NCBI GenBank assembly: GCA_024639165.1
Contig: JAHEIX010000003.1
Coordinates: forward strand, 186,001 to 250,000
Length of the DNA stretch: 64,000 bases
Reading direction: 5' to 3'
Source: UBA7446 sp024639165
Lineage (GTDB): Bacteria > Bacteroidota > Bacteroidia > Flavobacteriales > Flavobacteriaceae
The notes beneath the pieces were generated by a model. It made no database searches, was not told where the DNA came from, and was given only the letters and a program-made list of their open reading frames with translations. Positions 51,528 through 60,069 of the stretch are shown here, piece by piece. The translations under genes were made by a program, and so were the position numbers. Every line of letters starts with the position of its first letter. Positions within the stretch are counted from its first letter, which is position 1.

Positions 51528-52920
51528 ACAAACCACAATCTCCAAGGCTGTTTCGTTAAACGGTGTTGGTATCCATACTGGAAAAAAAGTTAAACTTACA
51601 TTCAAGCCTGCCCCCCCAAATCACGGATATGCTTTTTCTCGTGTTGATCTTGAGGGAAACCCCATCATAAAGGCCGATGCTAACTTGGTGGTGAATACTA
51701 CTAGAGGTACAAATCTAGAACGGAATGGCGTGAGTATCCAAACATCTGAACACGTTTTGGCTGCATTGGTAGGATTAGAAATAGATAACGTTTTAATTGA
51801 ACTTAATGCCCCTGAACCTCCCATTATGGATGGCTCTTCCATACATTTTGTTGAAGCCCTGCTTGAGGCTGGCATTGAAGAACAAGATGTGGAGCGGTAT
51901 GAATATGTCGTTCGTGAAAACATCACATATGTTGACGAAGAAACGGGAAGCGAAATAACGGTTATTCCAGCGGATAACTATCAAGTTACCACCATGGTCG
52001 ACTTTGGCACCAAAGTCCTTGGAACGCAAAATGCAAACCTTAAAAACCTCAGTGATTTTAAGGAAGAGTTTTCCAACGCACGCACCTTTAGCTTCCTTCA
52101 CGAAATAGAGTCGCTGCTTGAAAATGGGCTTATTAAAGGTGGAGACCTCAATAATGCCATTGTATATGTAGACAAAGAGCTTTCTGAGCAAACCATGAGC
52201 AAGCTTTGTAAAGCTTTCAACAGAAAAAGTATTTCTGTCAAACCCAACGGCATTTTAGATAACCTAACATTAAAATACCCCAATGAGGCTGCACGACATA
52301 AGTTACTTGACGTAATTGGTGATTTAGCATTAGTGGGTTGTCGCATTAGAGGTAAGGTAATTGCTAATAAACCGGGGCATGGCACTAATACAAGTTTTGC
52401 AAAAAAACTCGCTAAAATTATCAAGCAAGAAAGACGAAATCGTGTTCCTGACTTTGATTTAAATGCCGAGCCGTTAATGGATGTAAATGCCATTATGAAA
52501 GTGTTACCACACCGTCCTCCATTCTTATTGGTAGACAAGATTTTGGAATTGAGCGACACGCATATTGTAGGAATGAAGAGCATCACAATGAACGAACCCT
52601 ACTTTGAAGGTCACTTTCCGGGACAACCTGTAATGCCAGGCGTTCTTCAGATAGAAGCCATGGCGCAAGCGGGAGGTGTACTGGTGTTGAATACCGTACC
52701 CGACCCAGAAAACTACCTTACATTTTTTATGAAAATTGAAAATGCAAAATTCAAGAACCCAGTTGTTCCTGGAGATACCCTTATTTTCAAAATGGAATTA
52801 TTATCGCCCATACGCAGGGGTATTTGCCATATGCAGGCTGTAGCGTATTCAAGAGGCAGGGTTACAACAGAGGCTGAAATGATGGCTCAAATTGTACGAA
52901 AAGATCAAGTCAAAGTATGA
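51520..52920 (+). CDS. lpxC-fabZ: bifunctional LpxC deacetylase / FabZ dehydratase fusion
   Basis: The 466-residue fusion is typical of Bacteroidota. Residues 1 to about 310 are LpxC, the committing deacetylase of lipid A synthesis: KAVSLNGVGIHTGKKV, QTSEHVLAALVGLEID with a zinc His, LNAPEPPIMDGSS, EFSNARTFSFLHE and ARHKLLDVIGDLALVG. Residues about 320-466 are FabZ, 3-hydroxyacyl-ACP dehydratase: LPHRPPFLLVDKILEL with the catalytic His and FEGHFPGQPVMPGVLQIEAM with the Glu. The fusion links acyl supply to lipid A synthesis. Confidence 0.97.
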   Translation: MTKQTTISKAVSLNGVGIHTGKKVKLTFKPAPPNHGYAFSRVDLEGNPIIKADANLVVNTTRGTNLERNGVSIQTSEHVLAALVGLEIDNVLIELNAPEPPIMDGSSIHFVEALLEAGIEEQDVERYEYVVRENITYVDEETGSEITVIPADNYQVTTMVDFGTKVLGTQNANLKNLSDFKEEFSNARTFSFLHEIESLLENGLIKGGDLNNAIVYVDKELSEQTMSKLCKAFNRKSISVKPNGILDNLTLKYPNEAARHKLLDVIGDLALVGCRIRGKVIANKPGHGTNTSFAKKLAKIIKQERRNRVPDFDLNAEPLMDVNAIMKVLPHRPPFLLVDKILELSDTHIVGMKSITMNEPYFEGHFPGQPVMPGVLQIEAMAQAGGVLVLNTVPDPENYLTFFMKIENAKFKNPVVPGDTLIFKMELLSPIRRGICHMQAVAYSRGRVTTEAEMMAQIVRKDQVKV

Positions 52921-53699
52921 ATCAACCATTAGCATACGTACATTCCGATGCGAAAATTGCAAAGAATGTCGTAATAGAGCCATTTACCACTATCGATAAA
53001 AATGTGGTGATTGGTGAAGGGACTTGGATAGGTCCAAACGTAACCATCATGGAAGGTGCGCGAATAGGAAAAAATTGCAATATTTTTCCAGGCTCTGTAA
53101 TCAGTGCTGTCCCGCAAGACCTTAAGTTTAACGGCGAAAAAACAACGGCTGAAATTGGAGATAACACCACCATTAGGGAATGTGTAACCATCAATCGTGG
53201 CACAACTTCTAGAGCGAAGACAAAAATCGGGAAACACTGTCTGATTATGGCTTATTCTCACATCGCACACGACTGTATTGTTGGTGACTATTGTATTTTT
53301 TCAAATAACAGCACACTTGCCGGGCATATTTCTGTAGGCAGTCACGTTATTTTAGCTGGAATGACAGCCGTACACCAGTTTTGTTCCATTGGCGATCACG
53401 CCTTTGTAGCAGGTGGTTCGTTGGTACGTAAGGATATTCCACCTTTTGTAAAAGCAGCACGTGAACCGCTTTCTTATGCGGGCGTCAATTCTGTTGGCTT
53501 AAGACGTAGGGGCTTTGATTCAGAAAAAATCAAAGAGATTCAAAGCATTTACCGCATTCTATACCAAAAGAATTTTAACAATACCCAAGCCACACAGATC
53601 ATTGAAGCTGAAATGGAGGCTTCAACAGAACGAGATGATATTTTACAGTTCATCAGACTGTCACAACGCGGTATTATGAAAGGATATATTCAAAACTAA
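52917..53699 (+). CDS. lpxA: UDP-N-acetylglucosamine acyltransferase
   Basis: LpxA performs the first acyl transfer of lipid A synthesis. The 260-residue protein has hexapeptide beta-helix repeats (VVIGEGTWIGPNVTIMEGARIG), the catalytic His in IMAYSHIAHDCIVGD, GMTAVHQFCSIGDHAFVAGG and a helical C-terminus (GLRRRGFDSEKIKEIQSIY). Overlap with lpxC-fabZ is 4 bases and efp follows after 2. Confidence 0.97.
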   Translation: MNQPLAYVHSDAKIAKNVVIEPFTTIDKNVVIGEGTWIGPNVTIMEGARIGKNCNIFPGSVISAVPQDLKFNGEKTTAEIGDNTTIRECVTINRGTTSRAKTKIGKHCLIMAYSHIAHDCIVGDYCIFSNNSTLAGHISVGSHVILAGMTAVHQFCSIGDHAFVAGGSLVRKDIPPFVKAAREPLSYAGVNSVGLRRRGFDSEKIKEIQSIYRILYQKNFNNTQATQIIEAEMEASTERDDILQFIRLSQRGIMKGYIQN

Positions 53700-53701
53700 C
53701 T

Positions 53702-54268
53702 ATGGCATCAACTTCAGATATAAGAAAAGGGCTTTGTATTCATTACAACAACGATATTTTTAAAATAATTGAGTTTTTACACGTCAAACCTGGCAAAGGC
53801 CCTGCGTTTGTACGCACAAAACTCAAGAGTGTAACTTCAGGAAAAGTAATAGACAATACCTTTTCTGCTGGACATAAAATTGAAGATGTTCGTGTGGAAA
53901 CCCGCAAATACCAGTTTTTATACGCAGTTGGTGATGTATATCACTTCATGAACACAGAAGATTACAATCAAATTGAATTACAAGAAAGCATTCTTGATCA
54001 ACCAAAATTGATGAAAGAAGGGGAAATTGTCACGGTGATGACAAATACCGAAAATGACAGTCCGCTCTCGGTTGATATGCCAGCCAGTGTAATTTTAGAA
54101 ATTACGCATACAGAGCCCGGTGTTAAAGGGAATACAGCAACAAACGCCACAAAACCCGCAACTGCTGAAACAGGGGCGAAAATCAATGTTCCATTGTTTA
54201 TTAATGAGGGAGACAAAATAAAAGTAGATACCGAGAAAGGTACCTACATTGAACGCGTAAAAGAATAA
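53702..54268 (+). CDS. efp: elongation factor P
   Basis: EF-P rescues ribosomes stalled at polyproline stretches. The 188-residue, three-domain protein has the conserved loop HVKPGKGPAFVRTKLK, with Lys32 at the tip in the place of the modified Lys34 of E. coli. Downstream motifs are SAGHKIEDVRVETRKYQFLY and the C-terminal OB strand INVPLFINEGDKIKVDTEKG. Lysine modification enzymes are not in the window. It follows lpxA by 2 bases and precedes sucD by one. Confidence 0.97.
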   Translation: MASTSDIRKGLCIHYNNDIFKIIEFLHVKPGKGPAFVRTKLKSVTSGKVIDNTFSAGHKIEDVRVETRKYQFLYAVGDVYHFMNTEDYNQIELQESILDQPKLMKEGEIVTVMTNTENDSPLSVDMPASVILEITHTEPGVKGNTATNATKPATAETGAKINVPLFINEGDKIKVDTEKGTYIERVKE

Positions 54269-54269
54269 C

Positions 54270-55142
54270 ATGAGCGTACTAGTAACCAAAGATTCAAATA
54301 TTATTGTACAAGGCTTTACAGGGAGTGAAGGCACTTTTCATGCAAGCCAAATGATTGCTTACGGCACCAATGTCGTAGGCGGTGTAACACCCGGAAAAGG
54401 GGGGCAAACACACTTGGATAAACCCGTTTTTAATACGGTTGCAGAAGCTGTTAAAGAAGTTAAGGCAGATACTTCCATCATTTTTGTGCCACCAGCCTTT
54501 GCTGCTGATGCCATTATGGAGGCTGCAGAAGCAGGAATAAAAGTCATCATCACCATTACAGAAGGTATTCCGGTAAATGATATGGCCAAAGCCATGGAAT
54601 ATGTCCGAGGTAAAGATTGCCGTGTGGTAGGTCCAAACTGCCCAGGAGTTATCTCGCCTGATGAAGCCAAAGTAGGGATAATGCCCGGCTTTGTCTTTAA
54701 AAAGGGAAATGTCGGTATCGTTTCTAAATCGGGAACGCTAACCTACGAAGCTGCCGACCAAGTAGTAAAAGAAGGATATGGCATCACGACCGCTATTGGT
54801 ATTGGTGGCGATCCCATTATTGGAACTACTACCAAAGATGCAGTCCAATTGCTTATGGAAGACGACGAAACCGAATGTATTGTTATGATTGGTGAGATAG
54901 GCGGACAGTTAGAGGCCGATGCTGCTAATTGGATTAAATCTCAAGGCAATCCAAAACCCGTAGTAGGTTTTATTGCTGGGGAAACAGCACCTAAAGGGCG
55001 TACTATGGGACATGCTGGCGCAATAGTTGGAGGGGCAGAAGATACTGCCGAAGCCAAAAAAGCCATTATGAAAGCATGCGGTATACACGTAGTGGATTCG
55101 CCTGCAGCCATAGGAAAAACCGTAGCACAAGTATTAGCATAA
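54270..55142 (+). CDS. sucD: succinyl-CoA synthetase subunit alpha
   Basis: SucD with SucC converts succinyl-CoA to succinate in the TCA cycle. The 290-residue protein has the CoA-binding IVQGFTGSEGTFHASQMIAYG, GPNCPGVISP, IVSKSGTLTYEA and MGHAGAIVGG with the phosphorylated His. SucC is not adjacent. It is in the lpx-efp operon, one base after efp. Confidence 0.97.
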   Translation: MSVLVTKDSNIIVQGFTGSEGTFHASQMIAYGTNVVGGVTPGKGGQTHLDKPVFNTVAEAVKEVKADTSIIFVPPAFAADAIMEAAEAGIKVIITITEGIPVNDMAKAMEYVRGKDCRVVGPNCPGVISPDEAKVGIMPGFVFKKGNVGIVSKSGTLTYEAADQVVKEGYGITTAIGIGGDPIIGTTTKDAVQLLMEDDETECIVMIGEIGGQLEADAANWIKSQGNPKPVVGFIAGETAPKGRTMGHAGAIVGGAEDTAEAKKAIMKACGIHVVDSPAAIGKTVAQVLA

Positions 55143-55146
55143 TAGT

Positions 55147-55893
55147 ATGGATTTAGTAAAAGGAAAAAATATCATCATTACAGGCGCCAGTAGGGGCATA
55201 GGACGAGGAATAGCCTTGGCTTTTGCCAAAGAAGGGGCCAATGTGGCGTTTACCTACAGTTCGTCTGAAGGACCAGCCAAAGAATTGGAAGCAGAACTTA
55301 GCGCATTTGGCGTCACGGCAAAAGCATTTAAATCAAACGCTGCAGATTTTGATGCTGCACAGCAATTGGTCTCTGATGTTTTGGAAATATTTGATTCAAT
55401 TGATGTATTGATAAATAACGCAGGTATCACCAAAGACAATTTGTTGATGCGTATTTCTGAAGAAGATTTTGACAACGTCATTGAAGTCAACTTAAAGTCT
55501 GTGTTTAACATGACCAAGGCGGTACAGCGCACCATGCTCAAGCAACGATACGGAAGTTTAATTCACATGAGTTCTATTGTTGGTGTTAAAGGAAATGCAG
55601 GTCAATCAAATTATGCAGCTTCAAAAGCGGGTATTATTGGTTTTTCAAAATCAATAGCGCTCGAATTGGGCTCAAGGAATATAAGATCAAATGTGATCGC
55701 ACCCGGGTTTATCGAAACAGAAATGACTGATAAGCTCCCTGAAGATGTCGTTGCCCAATGGCGGGCGGGCATTCCATTAAAACGCGGCGGCTCGCCAGAT
55801 GATGTAGCCAACGCTTGCCTATTTTTAGCCGCTGATTTATCTGCTTACATAACAGGACAGGTATTGCACGTAGATGGCGGTATGTTAACCTAA
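55147..55893 (+). CDS. fabG: 3-oxoacyl-ACP reductase
   Basis: FabG reduces 3-oxoacyl-ACP with NADPH in fatty acid elongation. The 248-residue SDR enzyme has ITGASRGIGRGIAL, NNAGITKDNLL, the catalytic Ser in MSSIVGV and YxxxK in NYAASKAG, and the end ITGQVLHVDGGML. Together with fabZ and lpxA it ties acyl-ACP supply to lipid A. It follows sucD by 4 bases. Confidence 0.95.
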   Translation: MDLVKGKNIIITGASRGIGRGIALAFAKEGANVAFTYSSSEGPAKELEAELSAFGVTAKAFKSNAADFDAAQQLVSDVLEIFDSIDVLINNAGITKDNLLMRISEEDFDNVIEVNLKSVFNMTKAVQRTMLKQRYGSLIHMSSIVGVKGNAGQSNYAASKAGIIGFSKSIALELGSRNIRSNVIAPGFIETEMTDKLPEDVVAQWRAGIPLKRGGSPDDVANACLFLAADLSAYITGQVLHVDGGMLT

Positions 55894-55903
55894 AATTTAT
55901 ATC

Positions 55904-56722
55904 ATGGAAAAATTACCAAAACTTGGATTACCCCTAATAATACTCATACTCGTAGGAGTTATTTTTATTTCAAAATCATATATCAACATCCCTTATGGTG
56001 AAGCGGGTGTTGTCTGGAAACGCTTCGGTGGCGGAACCGTTGTTGATGAACCACCCTTAGGAGAAGGGTTTCGTTTTATTGCGCCCTGGAACCGTGTCTA
56101 TACGTACAACATCAAACAACAAGAAGAATTTGAGAGTGACATGCGTGTGCTTTCGTCCAATGGTCTTGAAATTTCCCTTGACGTATCGGTCTTATACCAA
56201 CCTAAGATTGATGAACTGGGCATGTTGCACAAAACAAAAGGAGAAAATTACCTTAATATTGTGATTGTTCCAGAAATTCGTGCAGTTGCTCGATCTGTCA
56301 TTGGACGCTATACGCCTGAACAATTGTATTCTTCAAAGCGTGATGCCATTCAAAACGAAATTTATGAAGAAACCATGCGAAAAGTAGATGGGCAACATGT
56401 ACAACTCAATGCAGTATTGGTACGTGATGTAACACTTCCAACCTCGATTAAAGAAGCTATTCAACGGAAACTTACGCAAGAGCAAGAAGCACTTGAATAT
56501 GAGTTTAGGTTAGAAAAAGCGCGTCAGGAAGCAGAAAAAGTGCGTATCGAAGCAGAAGGTAAAGCGGTGGCCAACAGGCTATTAGCAGCATCCCTAACAC
56601 CAAATATCCTGAGAGATAAAGGTATTGAGGCAACACTTTTATTAGCCGAATCGCCTAACACCAAGATTATTGTTGTTGGTGGTGGCGAAGATGGATTGCC
56701 ACTTATTTTAGGAAATCAGTAA
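55904..56722 (+). CDS. prohibitin/SPFH family membrane protein
   Basis: The 272-residue protein has an N-terminal membrane helix (LGLPLIILILVGVIFI) and an SPFH domain (GEAGVVWKRFGGG, FIAPWNRVYTYNIKQQEE, SNGLEISLDVSVLYQ) and a coiled coil near 180-220 (QEALEYEFRLEKARQEAEKV). It probably forms large rings at the inner membrane; relatives act in protease control and membrane organisation. It follows fabG by 10 bases. The his leader begins 33 bases after its stop. Confidence 0.9.
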   Translation: MEKLPKLGLPLIILILVGVIFISKSYINIPYGEAGVVWKRFGGGTVVDEPPLGEGFRFIAPWNRVYTYNIKQQEEFESDMRVLSSNGLEISLDVSVLYQPKIDELGMLHKTKGENYLNIVIVPEIRAVARSVIGRYTPEQLYSSKRDAIQNEIYEETMRKVDGQHVQLNAVLVRDVTLPTSIKEAIQRKLTQEQEALEYEFRLEKARQEAEKVRIEAEGKAVANRLLAASLTPNILRDKGIEATLLLAESPNTKIIVVGGGEDGLPLILGNQ

Positions 56723-56755
56723 GGTTTTCAAAAAAATTTCGATATTTGCACCGTA

Positions 56756-56809
56756 ATGAATACAACACATGTTTTCCACCACAACAATATCGCGTTTCAA
56801 ACGTGCTAG
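56756..56809 (+). CDS. hisL: histidine operon leader peptide
   Basis: A 17-codon ORF, MNTTHVFHHNNIAFQTC, has three His codons (CAT, CAC, CAC) within seven residues, upstream of a terminator hairpin and hisG. This is the pattern of transcription attenuation by His-tRNA availability. A GATATTTG sequence (56741-56748) at the -7 place is 7 bases before the ATG. Confidence 0.75.
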   Translation: MNTTHVFHHNNIAFQTC

Positions 56810-56863
56810 GTGGAGTATGTCAATAACCGTCTAACCCGTTTGTATTGCTCAAACGGGTTTTTT
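56776..56863 (+). terminator. his operon attenuator
   Basis: The terminator stem AACCCGTTTG (56833-56842) pairs with CAAACGGGTT (56850-56859), followed by a six-T run (56858-56863). An upstream stem CCACC (56776-56780)/GGTGG (56809-56813) would form the pause structure over the His codons. CAAACG (56798-56803) can pair instead with CGTTTG (56837-56842), an antiterminator that would form when ribosomes stall at the His codons. Confidence 0.8.
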
Positions 56864-56877
56864 GTTATAATAAAGTC

Positions 56878-57738
56878 ATGAAAGAAAATATACGTATCGC
56901 GATTCAGAAGTCAGGAAGACTGAATGAAGAATCTTTAAAATTACTCAAGAGCTGTGGTATTTCCATCAACAATGGTAAAGACCAACTCAAGACCGCATCA
57001 TCTAATTTTCCAATAGAGGTCTATTACCTTCGCAATGGTGATATTCCCCAATACCTCAGAGATGGCGTAGTGGATTTAGCTATCATCGGTGAAAATTTAT
57101 TGGTCGAAAAAGGAGAAGACATACCCACACTTGAGCCCCTAGGCTTTTCAAAATGTCGTGTGTCTATTGCTGTTCCAAAAGGGAATACATACAACAGTGT
57201 TGCCGACTTAGCTGGTAAGCGAATCGCTACTTCCTACCCAAAAACCGTACAGAAATACCTTTCCAAATGGAATATTGAAGCCGATTTACACATCATTAAC
57301 GGTTCTGTAGAGATTGCCCCCAACATCGGGCTCTCTGATGCTATTTGTGATATCGTATCCAGTGGATCAACGCTTTTTAAAAACAACCTCAAAGAAGTTG
57401 AAGTCTTGTTCAAATCACAAGCCGTATTGGTTGGTGGTATAGGACTGTCAGCCGCTAAACAAGAAATTCTCGACACCTTATTGTTCCGTATTAGAGCTGT
57501 AAACGCTGGAAAAAACTCACGTTATGTTATCATGAATGTGCCCAATGACGCCATCGATACCATCTCAAAAATGTTACCCGTACTCAAAAGTCCAACGGTT
57601 ATGCCTTTGGTTGAGGAAGGGTGGAGTTCGTTGCACTCTGCTATTGATAAAAATACCTTTTGGGAAATGGTAGACGCTTTAAAAGCAGCTGGTGCTCGAG
57701 ATATTTTGGTATGCCCAATTGAACGAATTATTCAATAA
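56878..57738 (+). CDS. hisG: ATP phosphoribosyltransferase
   Basis: HisG starts histidine synthesis from PRPP and ATP and is feedback-inhibited. The 286-residue long form has IRIAIQKSGRLNEESLKLL, DLAIIGENLLVE, KRIATSYPKTVQKYL, INGSVEIAPNIGLSDAICDIVSSG and a C-terminal regulatory domain (MPLVEEGWSSLHSAIDKNTF), so it needs no HisZ. The ATG at 56878 lies 15 bases after the attenuator; the frame extends upstream to 56845 inside it. Confidence 0.97.
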   Translation: MKENIRIAIQKSGRLNEESLKLLKSCGISINNGKDQLKTASSNFPIEVYYLRNGDIPQYLRDGVVDLAIIGENLLVEKGEDIPTLEPLGFSKCRVSIAVPKGNTYNSVADLAGKRIATSYPKTVQKYLSKWNIEADLHIINGSVEIAPNIGLSDAICDIVSSGSTLFKNNLKEVEVLFKSQAVLVGGIGLSAAKQEILDTLLFRIRAVNAGKNSRYVIMNVPNDAIDTISKMLPVLKSPTVMPLVEEGWSSLHSAIDKNTFWEMVDALKAAGARDILVCPIERIIQ

Positions 57739-59024
57739 TGAAGTTTATTTCAAATCCTGATCGAAGTACGTGGCAAGCGCTTACACAGCGCCCAACGGCT
57801 GATTTTTCTTCCATTGAATCAATTGTGGATGAAGTGTTTGCCGCTGTGCGCAACAATGGTGATGAGGCTGTACGCGAATACAGCCAAAAGTTTGATGCTT
57901 TCACACCTGATCAACTTTTGGTAGCTGGGCAAGCATTGGCAAATGCCAAAAGTGAATTGCCTGCTGAACTCGTGGATGCTATAGATGTGGCGTACGATAA
58001 TATATATCGATTTCACAAAGCACAAAAAACAGCAGTTGTCCGTTTGGAAACCCAAGAGGGCGTTAGTTGTTGGCAAGAAAAGAAACCCATTGAACGGGTA
58101 GGTATTTATATTCCTGGCGGAACTGCACCCCTGTTTTCAACCGTTTTGATGCTGGCTATTCCAGCTCAATTAGCAGGCTGCCGTCAAATTGTGTTGTGTA
58201 CACCGCCAAACAGCGCAGGGATTCCTGCTGCCATTCGCTATGCAGCGCAAAAATGCGGGGTAACGCTCGTGGCGCAAATTGGAGGAATTCAGTCTATTGC
58301 AGCCCTGACCTTTGGCACTGAAAGCGTTCCTAAAGTATATAAGATATTTGGTCCTGGAAATCAGTTTGTAACGGTAGCCAAGCAAAAGGCAACCCAATAC
58401 CAAACGGCTATTGACATGCCTGCAGGCCCCTCTGAACTGTTAGTAGTTGCAGATAATACAGCAAATCCAGCTTATGTGGCTGCAGACCTGTTGTCACAAG
58501 CCGAGCACGGCAAAGACAGCCAAGTGATTTTGGTTACTACTGCTAAAGAAATGGGAGCAAAGGTAAAGACAGCACTTGATAAGCAATTATCGGTATTGCC
58601 ACGTAAAGAAATTGCTGCTGTTGCATTGGAAAATTCCTTGACTGTTTATTTTGAGGACGAACCAACTGCCCTTGATTTTATCAATGCATACGGCCCCGAG
58701 CACTATATCGCTTGCGTTGAAAATGAAGCGCTGTTTGTAGATGGAATTATCAATGCAGGATCTGTTTTTATTGGCAATTATACACCTGAAAGTGCTGGTG
58801 ACTATGCTTCTGGCACCAATCACACACTACCCACAAATGGATATACCAAGCAATATAGTGGTGTTAATTTAGATGCCTTTTTAAAGGCTATTACCTATCA
58901 ACGCATCTCTGCGCAAGGCATACAGGCTTTAGGGCCACACATCGAGGCTATGGCAGCAGCAGAAGGACTTGATGCACACAAAAATGCAGTAAGCTTGCGA
59001 TTAAACGATTTGAACAATGGCTAA
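57738..59024 (+). CDS. hisD: histidinol dehydrogenase
   Basis: HisD performs the last two steps, histidinol to histidine. The 428-residue zinc enzyme has RVGIYIPGGTAPLFSTVLM, YKIFGPGNQFVTVAKQ, DMPAGPSELLV, DLLSQAEHGKDSQVIL, YGPEHYIAC and ASGTNHTLPTNGYTKQYSG, with the Gln, His, Asp and His zinc ligands. It overlaps hisG by 1 base (TAATG) and hisC by 8. Confidence 0.97.
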   Translation: MKFISNPDRSTWQALTQRPTADFSSIESIVDEVFAAVRNNGDEAVREYSQKFDAFTPDQLLVAGQALANAKSELPAELVDAIDVAYDNIYRFHKAQKTAVVRLETQEGVSCWQEKKPIERVGIYIPGGTAPLFSTVLMLAIPAQLAGCRQIVLCTPPNSAGIPAAIRYAAQKCGVTLVAQIGGIQSIAALTFGTESVPKVYKIFGPGNQFVTVAKQKATQYQTAIDMPAGPSELLVVADNTANPAYVAADLLSQAEHGKDSQVILVTTAKEMGAKVKTALDKQLSVLPRKEIAAVALENSLTVYFEDEPTALDFINAYGPEHYIACVENEALFVDGIINAGSVFIGNYTPESAGDYASGTNHTLPTNGYTKQYSGVNLDAFLKAITYQRISAQGIQALGPHIEAMAAAEGLDAHKNAVSLRLNDLNNG

Positions 59025-60069
59025 GACTTTTGATTTAGCGCGTTGGGCTAGACCCGAAATGTTGGCACTTGCGCCTTACACTTCGGCACGGGATACCTTT
59101 ACTGCAACTGAAGGAGATTACACCTTTTTGGATGCTAACGAAAATCCCAATCCATCTTCAGTTAACAGATATCCAGACCCCAGTCAATTGGTACTGAAAC
59201 AAGAAATTGCTTCGCTACGCGGTTGTGCTGTTAATCAATTATTGATAGGAAATGGAAGTGATGAAATCTTGGATTTGTTGTTTAGAGCCTTTTGTACCCC
59301 CAATAAAGACGATGTTGTGCTTATGCCCCCTACATATGGTATGTATGCTGTATTGGCAAACATAAATGGGGTGGGTATTAAAGCGGTACCGCTAACAGAT
59401 GATTTTCAGTTGGACAGCAGTCAAATTCTTGCAGCTGTTGGCCCAACTACAAAAGCAATTTTCTTTTGTAGCCCCAATAACCCAAGTGGTAATTTGTTTA
59501 AAACTGCTGATATCACCGCCTTGCTTGAAGGCTTTGAAGGATTAGTGGTCATAGATGAGGCATATATTGATTTTACAGAACGTCAAAGTTGGCTATCCAA
59601 GATTGACACCTACCCAAACCTCATCGTTACCCAAACCCTGTCCAAAGCCTTTGGACTGGCGGGATTGCGTTTAGGTATTGCCATCGCCCAACCCAACATC
59701 ATCGAACTGCTACACAACATAAAACCGCCCTATAACATCAATACGCTAAGTCAGCAAAAAGCCATTGAAGTTTTATCAAATGTAAAAGATGTAGATGTGC
59801 AAATAGCAGAACTGCTTTCTGAGCGCAGTAGGGTAGCAGCGTATTTAAGCAAATTAGATTGGGTAAAAACCGTATTCCCATCAGATGCTAATTTTTTGTT
59901 GGTACGTGTTGATGATGCAACCAAACGCTATAACGCATTACTTGCGGAAAAGGTGGTTGTGCGCAACCGATCTACTCAAACAAACTGTGCAAATACCCTT
60001 CGTATCAGTATTGGTACACCAGAAGAAAACAACAAACTTATGGCAGCATGTAATACCATATCATTATGA
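59017..60069 (+). CDS. hisC: histidinol-phosphate aminotransferase
   Basis: HisC is a PLP aminotransferase of fold type I. The 350-residue protein has LDANENPNPSSVNRYPDPSQ, IGNGSDEILDLLFRAF, FFCSPNNPSGNLF, VVIDEAYIDFTE and LSKAFGLAGLRLG with the PLP Lys and RISIGTPEENN with the substrate Arg. It overlaps hisB by 4 bases. Confidence 0.97.
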   Translation: MAKTFDLARWARPEMLALAPYTSARDTFTATEGDYTFLDANENPNPSSVNRYPDPSQLVLKQEIASLRGCAVNQLLIGNGSDEILDLLFRAFCTPNKDDVVLMPPTYGMYAVLANINGVGIKAVPLTDDFQLDSSQILAAVGPTTKAIFFCSPNNPSGNLFKTADITALLEGFEGLVVIDEAYIDFTERQSWLSKIDTYPNLIVTQTLSKAFGLAGLRLGIAIAQPNIIELLHNIKPPYNINTLSQQKAIEVLSNVKDVDVQIAELLSERSRVAAYLSKLDWVKTVFPSDANFLLVRVDDATKRYNALLAEKVVVRNRSTQTNCANTLRISIGTPEENNKLMAACNTISL

